Shown here: piece after piece, positions 53,540 to 64,000 of the stretch
How positions within the stretch are numbered: position 1 is the stretch's first letter
How the letters are laid out: each line of letters opens with the position of its first letter
Source: Tetraselmis striata
Lineage: Eukaryota; Chlorophyta; Chlorodendrophyceae; Chlorodendrales; Chlorodendraceae
DNA: 64,000 bases
Direction of reading: 5' to 3'
Assembly: GCA_006384855.1 (NCBI GenBank)
Contig: VCJN01001508.1
Coordinates: 397,288 to 461,287 of the forward strand
Made by a program: the position numbers and the translations under genes
Notes under the pieces: generated by a model
Databases searched by the model: none
What the model was told of the DNA's origin: nothing
The model's input: the letters and a program-made list of their open reading frames with translations, nothing else

Positions 53540-55876
53540 GCCACATGACGACTCATGCCTAGCCACAAAATTGGCAAATCCTCGCCCTGAGTAGTCTATA
53601 CTCGCACGACAGAAACGAAACTCCACGCCAGGCGGCGGCGGGCATAAGCGCAGGAAACCCTCCACGAACGCGTACTGATACTCGATGTCATTTTTTTCGA
53701 ACTCCCAATCCTGGAGCCACTTGCGCATCACCTGGTGCAAGTTGCCGTATTCCTCGCGTACAACAACTCAGGCTCGGGCCATACCGAGAACCACTCGTCG
53801 AAGTTTTCGTAATTGGGGTCCCAGCCGCGGTGTATATGAGGATCCACTTCCAAGGGTGGTCCGCCCGGCTGACAACACAACGGGGCCGACTAAGTACTTG
53901 CAACCAAGAAATAAAAGAAGATTAAGGCGCACGGCTACATGAGGGCCAAAGCAAGGCAGTACCTCAGGCGTGGGTGACTCGAGAATCTCGATAGGCGGGG
54001 ACGCAGCTGCCGATGGCGGAGCCGGCTCGTCCTGTTCCGTAAAACTCCCGCCCGAACTGCCGTGATATTCGGAGTTTGTGGCGTCGTACACAGAGTCTTG
54101 AGAAACAGACGCAATGCGTGCAGAAGAGTTGGTCACGATCGATGGCGAGCCACGCGGCTCAGGCGAGCGTTCCTGATGCTCAGGTCCGGCTGCCCCTGCA
54201 TGACCATCCGCTTGTTGTTGAGAGGGCTCGACACTGTCCTCGACTGCCCACGAAGTAGGGTGTAATCGTTTCTCGTAAACCGGGGAAGAATGGTCTCTAG
54301 TACGCAGCAATGAATGCAATTGGAGACCCATCGATAAAGCGAGAGGTTGGGAACATAGGTGGGCAAGCGAGGGGTGGTAACCTTCATTAGCCGAGCCCCG
54401 ATGTTCACGAGGCGCGAGTACTCCGCCTCTGCTTCCTCGGCAAGTTCTTTCCCCCGGTTTGCGGTTGCCATGTAGTCCTCGAGGTAACCTCTGCGTTCCC
54501 TTGCTTCTTGCCACTCTTGAATGGCAAGTTGGACGTACTTCTGGTGCTCCTGTTTTCTTCTATAAACTCTCATGCCGGCGCGATCGGTGAGTCAATCGTT
54601 TTCGACCTCCTCCTCAGTCTTTGGCGGAAATGCGCTCTGACGTTCCTCGGGAATAGGCGACAGCATTTTGGCCTTGCCTTTCTCCAGCTGTTTGTTGGCT
54701 GGTGGGTTACCTGGCCCTTTGCCTTTTTCCGGGTCTCACTCCATGGGGTTGGCTGCCTACGCGGCAATTGTTTCGTGTCAGTTTCACGCGCTAACTAATT
54801 CGCCGGCCGAGACAAGAAGCAATTACCACTCCAGGCGAGACGAAACATGAGACAAAGTATGTATAGGGGGGGGGCGTACTGCCACATTCGGCAGTCCACA
54901 TGTTGCGGCCCTAGAGGTCCTGGGGGCTGCCTGGTCCGGTGTGGGTACCTGTCGCACAAGGTTGACATGACGATATTTGTGTTTGGTTCTCGCCATTCCG
55001 TTCCGAAGGAGGACATAACGCATTCCAGACTACCCAATCACAGCGCGTGGGGTGGTTGGGGAAGGTGGGGCGCACTGCCACGGGCGCAATGATACTTCGC
55101 GCAGCCCTAGAGGTACTGGGTCCTGCGTCGTCCTTTGTTGGAACCTGTGGCGGGGCAGATTAAATGGAAGAGTGTTAATTCATGAACAACCATACCCCTC
55201 CCCCCCCCCCCCCCCCCCCCATCCTGCGTATTCGACATGTCTTACCGTGTGCATGGATGTCTCGCCTTTAGCCTCCGAGCCTGCGTTATCCGGCACGCCC
55301 TCACCCCCGCCTAGTGCATGTCCAGAGGGTGTGACTGCCGACGCGCCGGGTGCCTGCCCGCCGCTCTCGCCAACGTTGCTATCGCCAGGCGTAGGCCAGC
55401 CCTCCGCTCCATGGCCGGCTGCAATGAAGCTGCTCGGCAGCGTGTCTGCCGCTGGTGGGCCCTCACCCCGACCCGCCATTGACAGCGTGTCGGCCTGGCT
55501 AGGTCCAGCGGCCAAGGACGCCACGCGACGGGAGCGTAGGGTGGGAGCAGGTCGAGCAGCTTGGCCGAGAGGGTCGGACGGGCCGGCTGGCGGACTCTGG
55601 TGAGGGTTGCCGCGTGCCGGGGGGGGGGGGGGGGGGGCGAGGGGGGGGGGGGGGGGGGGGGGCTGTGCTAGGCACCTCCAGCGGGATGTGGCCTACCCCA
55701 GCCTGTACGGCAATAAGTAAGGGCGTGAGCTGCAACTGTCGATATGAAGTAGGGCAGGTAAGGCATAGGGACGCTAGCACGTAAGGGGCGGCAGCATGCC
55801 TACTCACTAGCCGTGCAGACCTACGCCGAAGGTAGGCGGAGTCCATTCCTATCACGGATCCATGTGTCTCCGCCAT
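53540..55876 (-). CDS. Multi-exon protein of unknown function
   Basis: Minus-strand gene with ATG at 55876 (MAETHGSVIGMDSAYLRRRS). Phase-consistent exons are 55876-55808 (donor GTGAGT), 55729-55676 and 55596-55246 (Gly/Pro/Ala-rich, donor GTAAGA). Later likely exons are 54573-54382 (charged, coiled-coil-like: EAEAEYSRLVNIGARLMK), about 54300-53963 (Ser/Glu-rich linker ending EILESPTPE) and one starting about 53881 (PGGPPLEVDPHIHRGWDPNY). That last exon runs on to about 53540 after a one-base frame change near 53763 (EYGNLHQVMRKWLQDWEF, FVEGFLRLCPPPPGVEFRF). Sense-strand poly-C follows the donor at 55675. No family recognised. It lies beside the large inverted repeat and a transposon, so an element-encoded protein is possible. 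Confidence 0.5.
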
Positions 55877-58800
55877 TTGTGAAAGTTAAGACCATGCATG
55901 CCTGTGTCGCGTGGGATCCTTTTCTATGAATAGCTGTTGGCCACGGGCCGGTTTGGGTTCTGGGGCGACCTTGGCGGTGGTGGAGAGGTAGTAGTACTGC
56001 GCAGCCCCCCCCCCCCCCCCCCACTCGAGTGGGGGGGATAAGGGATGGCGGCGGCGACGGCGAGGATACAGTACTTTGCGCTGTATATATATTTCTGTAT
56101 TGAATTGTTTGTGCGCGCGAAATATAGTAAATTGTCCCATTTCAGTGGGACAATAGTTAAGCATAGTGGCCTGTACCGTTTACGCTATAATATTGCCCTT
56201 TTCCCCTTGCGTGTTATGTGTTCCGCACCACTTGTGCGCATAATAACACAGGTTATCAACAGACGTACTTCACAAATGTAATTCGTGCTGAATCCTACTC
56301 GTACGCTATTGTTATCGATAGGAAACTGTTTATGCGCATAGTTCGATAGATTCAATTTTCGCGCATGCTGACGATGTGTCGTAGGAGGAATGATAAATGG
56401 AGCAAAGGCAGGTAGCCAACAGCAAGTGGCAGTGGCGCCGGGCATATAAATTAATGTGGTTACATACACCATACACGCCGTTTACTATATGTTGTTAAAT
56501 TGAAGGTATAGTATACTGCTCCATACCCAAAAGCCTGCTCCAAAACCATCCACGGCGCGGACGCGCCCATTGTTAAAATCGACGATATTATAGTGTGCGC
56601 ACGGTATGTCATGTACCCGTAAAGGGACCACCTCTATCGGCGTCCATCCCACGATCGAATCGGTCACTAGCAGTGCCCTCGACGCGGACCACAAACCATA
56701 GACCACCATCACTGGACCCTAAGAGTCCAGGGGTGGGATATGGGCCGAGTCGGGTGAGATTCTGTGAGGCACACGCAAAGAATCGTGCAATTTTGTCCGT
56801 GTCTCACATCCGCCCGATAACCGTATTTCCGCTACGGTTAAAGATTGTCATAGCCACGCGTCACTTAATCGGCTCTTGGTGCACTTACTACAGGCTGACA
56901 AATCGACCCATATCGCTCTCTATCGCTAGCATATGGGCATATTCGCCTTCATTAGGCGTAGTCAGATGAGTTGCGCGTCGACCACGCATCAAGGGGTGGT
57001 GGTGGACCGGCCCCGGTTTCAGCATGTTTATCTAATCTCGGTTCAGAAATATGGGTGGAGATGGGCACCGCGCACGGACCACCTCATGGGCCACTCGTGG
57101 GCTATACCGCGCCCCTATGAGCTAGGCCATGGTACGGTACATGTGCGGCGGGCTAGATATAAAGCTGCGGGTGGCAGGGGGTGCCTATGCGGGAGGGGGT
57201 CGAAAGCGCGGAAAATCCAGATCGGTCGGCATTTACCGCATACTGACCGCCACTGGGCGCCACCCCTGCGTATGGGCCTCTACTAGCGCTCATACGAACG
57301 AGTAGAGAGTTGGCTCAGCTGCCCCTGCGGGATGGCTTGAGGCCGCGGGTGTCTTTCCGAAAATGCGAGTTCCAAGATCGGACGGGTTATTGAGTCGGGG
57401 GCACACGGCGGGGCACCGTCCATATAGCTCCCGACCTCTAGCTTAATGTGTGTATATAAACTAGTATGGGATAGGCTATGGACCTAGCCTAATATGTCCA
57501 TGGCATAGCCCTCCGACTCCCTGTGTGCTCCTTTCATCCCCGTGCATTTTCATGCGCAACGCTCCGAGCGATGTTCCCGACAGCCCCCATCGTTTGTCTG
57601 TTGCTTTTGAATACTTGGATATTTTCGGCCAGTCGACGTTTAACCCTCCATGGCGTGCACGCTGCGCCACGCTATATTATCAGTGGTCGTTGTTATACCA
57701 ATTCATCTTATTAAGGCAAGTGTTTCAATGCACGTGGGTGCTTCATATAACATGCGATATGAAGCCCCATAGCATGTCGTGGTCATCATGCTTTATTATG
57801 ATCCATGCGCCCGCCCTGCGGCATTTTTTGGCAATCTGGGCTTAGTACCTATCCGGCATGCCCTTTGACCTTTATTTTTCGATCGATGAAATGCCAGCAT
57901 GCTTGCGTTAAAATAATGTAAACTCCTCAGCTCTCAGTTAGTTTCAATAATTTCGGGTTAGGTGCCCTCCGCAGTCCGGTGACAGGGTATGTGCAGGTAT
58001 TTTTGCGGACATTTTTCTCCTGATGGAGCCAACGTCTGAATAGCCCAGTGCAATCCTTCTTGCCGAAGTCGGAGATTCCCATAATTACGGAATGAATCCA
58101 ATTTGTTTCCGATAGTGCTGGTAGATGCCCCAGCTGCCACGATTTCGCCCTGTTTCCTTCATTTGAATCCCCCTTTATGTTAAAATCTGATCTTGAACGT
58201 AATTATTTTCCTCTGGCGCCCCTGCCCAGTCTAATAGCGACTAAATCGTCCTGATGGATTTATTCTCGTCCGTATCTGGTGGTGCTTCCCCAAATGGTTT
58301 CGTCTTTGTCCTGGTGGATCTACGAAGTACAGCGCTAGTCGCGACAGGTATGCCGAACTCGATCTGCTTTTTTCTCCCGACGGCTTCGTCGGTGGGGTGG
58401 TGTGATACCCTTCCACAGACGCTGACTGCGGCAAACCGCATCAACATCGGGACGCGCCGATGCAAATCGTCTGCAATCAGGCAGCGCCGCCAAGCAGCAA
58501 GCCCCCGAGACCCGACGGACACCATGCTGTCTCAGCACGTATGGCATTCCTCCCTATGGGGCAAGCGGCTGCCAAGCCCGACGGAGCTGCAGCGGGTGCG
58601 TCGCCTCGCGCGCCGTGCCGCTTCCCGCCAGCCCTCCCGCGGCTGCCGGACCCGCGAGCCAGGCCGCTTGCCGCCTCGCAACCCGCCAGCCGATGAGCTC
58701 CAGAGGCTCCGACGAGTTTACTTCCGGGTGCGGCGCAGACCTGGCCAGTATGCGCCATGTGGACGGCGGTTGTCGGCGTGTGCCGTGCCAGCATGTCAAG

Positions 58801-59074
58801 TGAGGGTATTCAGGCATCGTCGCAAGCGATGCCGCCACTTGGTTGTCGTAGTCGTCCACGATGGCGTTCCCTTTGATAAAAGTTTCAGATAAACTCAGTG
58901 ATATCAGTGGGGTGCCTTCGTTCCATCCCTCTCGGTGGAGTCGAACCGTAACAGGGGAGCCGAACGCCTGGGGAGAAGGCCGCCGCCGAGCTGGCTTTTG
59001 GGCAGTGCCGTCCCGTCGCGCTGACCTGCCGGTGCCTGAGCGCCTGCCCGCTCGCCGCTCGCGACGTGCAGGAG
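55877..59074. other. Intergenic region
   Basis: 55.9-58.3 kb is moderately AT-rich with short open frames and no convincing exon. A minus-strand frame at 56485-56712 (TPIEVVPLRVHDIPC) looks coding-like but stands alone. 58.4-59.07 kb is GC-rich, with overlapping Arg/Ala-rich frames on both strands, and is probably the promoter and 5' leader of the C7orf25-like gene. Confidence 0.4.
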
Positions 59075-62000
59075 ATGGTAAGCCTGCGCGACGACGTGAT
59101 GGCGTTTGCTCGGCAGAGACCCGAGATCGACGGCGTGGAGAAGCTGGTCAAGTGATGCGCCCACGCAGAGGCAGCGCTGGCACTTTCAGCGGCTGGCCCT
59201 CACTGCATACCGATACACTTGTCTAAATGAAGGGCAGCGCCAGCTAGAAGACGACCCCGGGTTCGGGGGAGGGGGGAGGGTATAACTATCCACGGCGCGG
59301 TCATGGCATATGCCCAGTTTTTCTCCGATTTGAATTAAGTCCCCCCTGATCCCCTATTCCTGCAGGTCTATCAAGGGCAAGCTCACGGGGTCTGAGGGTC
59401 GCAGCTTTGCTTTGCTCGGAGGCGCCCAAGAAGCATCTACAAGGTACCTCCCCCCCCCCTTCCCCAAACCACCCCTCCTCGCATCACTGTAACAAACAAG
59501 GCAGCGCCTGCCCGCAACTATATGCCACACAACCCACTTGCAGCACAGGGAGTTGCTGGGCCGCCCCTCTCACCTGCTTGCATGTGACACCCCGCAGTGC
59601 CGTGGAGGCCCAGGAGACCCTGGCGGAATCGGAGGGTGCGGAAGCTGCCGGCGAAGGGCCGTCGCAGGTATACCTCTTCTCGCTCAGGCATCCCCCCCCC
59701 CCCCCCCACCCCCCCAGCCTGTGCGGATTCCTTCCCCGCGGCGTTGGAGCCCAACCGGTGCAACATACTGTGCTGCGTCGGGGCGTCCAGGAGCGGGAGG
59801 CGGCGCTGAAGCAGGTGCAGGGCGCGGTGAACAACCTGCGCGGCATGCGCGCGGAGCTGGTGGCTGCGGAGGCCCTCCCGGAGGTGGTTGCCGTCAGCAG
59901 GAAGTTCCACAGCCGGCCGGAGGAGGGGCAGGTGGGGCAGGCGCTGCGCACGGGTTCCGCTACCCTTCACCTTACACTAGTAGGCTCCGAGCCGAGTACG
60001 CGATGTGTGACGGGGCGATGCGGCAGCGTGATGTCCCGCCAAGGAGCAAAAGACCAACGCTCCTGCCCTGAAAGATGTGGTTAGGTACCAGAGTGGTCGG
60101 CACTCTGCGGTGTGAATTATACCACAGACTTACTCTTGGGGGAACAAAGTATCGCATATGGCTGGTTGAACCCTGCATCCATTCAGTCATCTGCGTGGCG
60201 TGACTCACTCAGCAACTAGAGATTATACTGAAGCGCACAATTGTCAAGTTGCTGGGTATTAGTGTTGGGGATGGGGGTGGGTGTAGGGTTGGGGGTGGGG
60301 ATGGCGGTGGCGGGGGGGATGGGGACGGGGATCGGGATTGGGATGGTGATGGGGATGGGGGTGGGGATATTGACGGTGATACTGACGGTGATGGGGATGT
60401 GGATCGCGATGGTGACGTGGATGGGGATGGGGATCGGGATGTGGTTGGGGATGGGGATGGGGATCGGGATGGTGGCAGTGATGTGGATGGGGATGCGGAT
60501 GGGGATGGTGATAGTGAGGGTGAAGGGGATGGGGATGGGGATTGTGATGGGGATGGCGGTGGCGATGCTGATGCTGATGATGGGGATGGTGATGGTGGTG
60601 GTGATGGCAATGGCGTTGGTGATGGCGATGGCGTTGGTGCTGGTGATGAGGATTGAGATGATGGTGCGGATGGTATCCACAGAGCTGAGGGCGGGTCTGA
60701 CAAGTGGCTGGCCCGGTTGCGCAGGTGTACGATGGCGAGCGGAGCGACGCGCTCGTGGCCAGCAGCTCGCACGGAGAGTGGAGCGAGCGGCGCGGCCTGG
60801 CGGTGGAGGTGGACGTGGTGGCAATGTCGGGCGCCTGGTGGGTGGAGGTGAAGAGTCACGAAGCGTTTGGGACCACCAGCACCCACTGGCTGGGGAACCC
60901 GGGGCACGTCAAGGTGCCTCTTTGAATGCTCCCCCCCCCCCCCCCCCCCCTCTGACACACACACACACACACACACACACCTGGTTTATATACATTCCAA
61001 TGCACTACCATAATGTCCCATCGCAAAATGCGCATGCATTATACAACACCATCTAGCTTGGACTTCAAGCGGAAAGTTACCGTGACAGAGGGATCGCCGG
61101 CATGAACACTGCAAAGGTCCTCTCCAACATGATGCAGGTTCTGCCGTGAGGCATTAAGAGCTGCAGTCACCGTCAGCGTTATTGCTTCTCAACCCAGTCC
61201 TGCACGCATGCAGCCGCTGCGCCGCCACCCGCCGCCTCAGCGGCTGTCAAGAGCTCCCTCGCTGCTGTGCCGCTGTGCCCCCGCGCTGCCAATGCGGAGG
61301 CCCTGAGAGCATGCTGCCTCGGCCGCGTTTTGGGCAGGGCTTGCGGGAGCAGGCAGTGGAGCGGCTCGCGGTCGCGCGGAGCCCGTGCAACCTGGTGCGG
61401 TGGCGGAGCCCCAGCGTGGTGTTCTTCTTCCCGCAGGTGCTGCCCCCGGAAACACCCTCCGCCTGCCTCGCGTTGTCCTCTCCCGCCTGTGCCAATCTCC
61501 CGGGCTCCAAGCGCACGACTACGGAGCCTCCTTCCATCGACTCTGATTCAATACTGTACTACTTTGCCATCTTCTGAGAAAGACTTTGTTGATGGACACT
61601 TTGTTGTTGTTCACATACCACATTACATGTTTCCCCAGCCCTCTGAAGCGTTCCGCAGTTGGGTTACTGAAGTACCCCGAAAGTCCATGCATGTAACTTT
61701 CTCCAGCATAGTGAAAAGAAGGAAGTCAGCATGCACTATCTGTTTGCTGGCCTGGCGCCCTCTCGCTGCGTACTGGGGCTGGGCATGCGGGGGACGGTGC
61801 CACAGCCACCGCAGTACGAGAACCCATCCTGACCGACACGCCGCCTGCCCCCCCGGCTGCAGGGCGTGGACGCGGGAGTTGCGGCGGAGCTGCGTGAGAT
61901 GGGCGCGCACGTGATGGACGGCGCCGCGCCGCTGGAGCCGCAGTTCCCGCCGCGCCCGCCGCCGCCAGCCTACGCCAACCTGGACGTCACCGCCATGTGC

Positions 62001-63634
62001 GCGCTGGTGAGCGAGGTGGCTAACGGCGGCGCAGAGAGCGGCGGGACGCCGGAGGTGCTGGCCTGGGCGGCGCGCATCTCGCACTGGGTGGACTGCGTGG
62101 CGGCCGAGGCGGAGGACCCGCTGCTGCCGCGGCTCATGCCCGTGCTTGAGGTACCCCCCCCCCCCCCCCCCCCCGGAGAAGGGGATCGAATGAAGGAGGG
62201 GAGGGGGCATGATAGTCGAGCAATGGCCTGGCTGTTTCATGTCGTCGACTTCTCTGGGCGCAGAAGGATGGAGAGGGGGCGGTGTTCCAATGCGCCTCGT
62301 GCGTCATGATTTGTCACGGGTGCAGAAGGATCTTGCACTTAATGACACACGATTGCCCCGCGTCGCTCCTCTGGCAAGTGGGCGGTCCTTACCCTCCCCC
62401 CTTCACTTTCCAGCGTCCCAGCACCCCCCCCCCCCCCCCCCCCCTCACTATCCAGCGCGCAGACGCATGCTCGTACATAGAGATGCAAGATACACCTTAG
62501 CGCCTACCCTGACCAGCTGCCGCATGTGACTCACTCGCACTGCTACAATCGCTTCGGCAGTGATCTCGGGGCGGAACCGCGGGCTGCAGGATTGCTCAGG
62601 GCGGTTGGAGTATACGGTCTGTTACATTGCCACAGCATAGGCGCATCCGTGTCGCAAAGCAGCTGCTCCGAAACCATGGAAAACAATGAAACCATGTATC
62701 CATTCGGGGAATCAACATCTCCCGGGAACCCGCCTACAAACCCGTTGCCGCAAAGCCACCACCCCGGCATTGTCGCGTTGCCAACTTACTCTACATCGTC
62801 TCTGCATGTTGAGGGTTAACACTCCGGCCCGGTGCATGGCCGTGTCTTCTTTACGGGAGCTCAGCCGCTATGTCACCCCTAGGACCGGTGATTAAAGTGC
62901 GGCAAGGTGACCATACTGCTCACTACTTGCTGCTCGTCACAATGCAGCAACTAACATAGTTTTGAGCAGCCCGCAGGGTGCGGGTGCGACTCCGTGTTTG
63001 AACGCGCCGTCCAACTTAAATACAGTGCAGGTCGAGTCGGACTTTCGGCGGTGCTTGGTGCCAACACGGCATCAGTCCTGACAGATCTCAGTTTGTCCGT
63101 TGACTCGGCATGACGAGCTGCATTCCCATCCACCTGCCGGGGCAGCCGGTAGCTGGGTCTCAGCCCGCAAGGCATGTTGCGCACACGCTGCGCCTTCGAG
63201 GGCACTTTGCACTGACGGCTCCGCTGTGTGCCGGCAGGGCCGCCAGCTGATCGCGAGCTCCACCGCGGTGGCGCACTTCGAGAAGCTGCTGGCCACCTGC
63301 GGAGGGCCGCGGGAGACGACGCGCTTGGCGGCAGTGGCTGTCCCGCATCCGGGTGGTCTCGCCGCCCCCCGGCTTCGCGCCGAGCGGAGCGGGTGACCCA
63401 GAGGCGCGGGACGGCGGCGGCGGCTGGCCGGGGGCCGAGCCCCACGAGTTTTTCTCGCGGAGGGTGGCGCGGCTGGGCCAGGTGGCGCCCGCGCAGAAGT
63501 GGGTGCTGGGGCTGAGCGACACGGCGCAGGCCATGACGGTCACCGCCAACGGGAAGGTGCTCAAGAGCGCAGCCAAGCAGGGCGTCGAGCTGGAAGCGTT
63601 TGTGCACCGTGCGATGTGGCTCAGCGGGCTGTAA
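59075..63634 (+). CDS. C7orf25-like UPF0415/DUF1308 protein
   Basis: Homologue of human C7orf25 (UPF0415 family, function unknown). Nine exons join in phase: 59075-59151, 59366-59443, 59598-59667, 59791-59931, 60725-60913, 61057-61137, 61338-61436, 61863-62150 and 63238-63634, about 470 residues (the human protein is about 420). Matching blocks are VEVDVVAMSGAWWVEVK (human VVDVVANGGHTWVKA), SPSVVFFFPQ, AAELREMGAHVMDG, ANLDVTAMCALVSEVANGG (human VNLDVTTLITYVSALSYGG) and QLIASSTAVAHFEKLLATCG. The end is RIRVVSPPPGF and VLGLSDTAQAMTVTANGKVL. In the last exon the frame must shift by one base near 63325-63333 (between GGPRETTR and WLSRIRVV). This could be a base error, a damaged allele or real frameshifting. 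The start at 59075 is the first Met that fits; an upstream exon is possible. Confidence 0.9.
60257..60656. repeat. GGGGAT-type minisatellite in C7orf25-like gene intron
   Basis: About 400 nt of degenerate GGGGAT/GGTGAT/GGCGAT hexamers in the intron 59932-60724. The hexamer period keeps several frames open on both strands (Gly-Asp, Met-Gly, Pro-Ile and Pro-Ser repeats), giving false proteins of up to 271 residues. Confidence 0.95.
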
Positions 63635-64000
63635 TGCCCCAATCATTTGGCCCGCGGCTCCAGCAGACATGGAAACAACCTGGGCTACATTCGGCAACAT
63701 GAAAGTGCAGCAAGGATGCCGGTAATTGTACACTAATGTCTCAATTATTGCCCGGCTCTTAATGTTCGGCACACGCGTCGGGGGAATGTAGTGCCCCCCC
63801 CCCCCTCCCCCCCCACAATGCCCTCAAATTATCTACATCTCTCTCCATTCCAGTGATTGTGAACATTGGTGTCGGATTGCAGCAACCGCAGCGTTGCTAC
63901 CGTGACATCGCCATTGTTGTTAATGTAGCGGTACGGGAAGTTTGTGCTTGCTGTTTGTGATTGTCGTCATGATCCTTAATCAATCCCACACAACTCACAG
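63635..64000. other. 3' flanking region
   Basis: A C run at about 63794-63815 and no coding signal. TGTAA, the usual green-algal polyadenylation signal, overlaps the stop codon (about 63631-63635), but I see none placed clearly downstream. Confidence 0.4.

Noticed and set aside
58254-58892. 212-residue + strand frame upstream of the C7orf25-like gene
   Set aside because: Arg-rich GC-driven composition with equally long frames on the other strand; no similarity to the human N-terminus.
60209-61056. Frames of 202-271 residues with Gly-Asp, Met-Gly, Pro-Ile or Pro-Ser repeats
   Set aside because: They are stop-free readings of the GGGGAT minisatellite, which is intronic.

Overview
The window looks like nuclear DNA of a GC-rich, intron-dense, photosynthetic-type protist; a green alga is my best guess, but nothing seen fixes the lineage. 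The reasons are multi-exon genes with short exons (30-350 nt), GT-AG introns with a few probable GC-AG ones, long C/G homopolymers and AC, TATATG and GGGGAT microsatellites, and decayed eukaryotic transposons. There are no operons or ribosome binding sites, and I saw no rRNA, convincing tRNA or CRISPR array.

Layout: a BNR-repeat sialidase-like gene (+, 1.5-5.3 kb); a secreted/type I membrane glycoprotein with a cysteine-rich tail (-, 6.5-8.5 kb); a 211-residue helical protein of unknown function (+, 9.8-11.6 kb); a very long multi-PLAT-domain gene (-, 14.7-27.5 kb) whose introns hold a small inverted-repeat element; a transposon-rich, gene-poor stretch (28-36.6 kb) with LINE remains and 73-bp MITE-like repeats; a 71-residue one-helix protein (+, 36.7 kb); an unrecognised multi-exon gene (-, 38.6-40.8 kb); a 117-residue membrane protein (+, 42.1-42.5 kb); an RluA-family RNA pseudouridine synthase (-, 43.6-45.9 kb); repeat-rich DNA with a Mutator-like transposase remnant and a perfect 589-bp inverted repeat (49.2-53.2 kb); another unrecognised gene (-, 53.5-55.9 kb); and a homologue of human C7orf25 (UPF0415/DUF1308) (+, 59.1-63.6 kb).

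Most gene models were built by hand by matching reading-frame phase across splice sites; wherever I call a model phase-consistent, every intron keeps the frame. Coordinates may be off by one or two bases in places. The genes share no evident pathway. The sialidase and membrane glycoprotein are likely surface or secretory proteins, the PLAT protein probably binds membranes or proteins, and the pseudouridine synthase is an RNA-modification enzyme.

The most striking pattern is that many introns carry a long poly-C run, always on the sense strand, within a few to about 40 nt after the 5' splice site.
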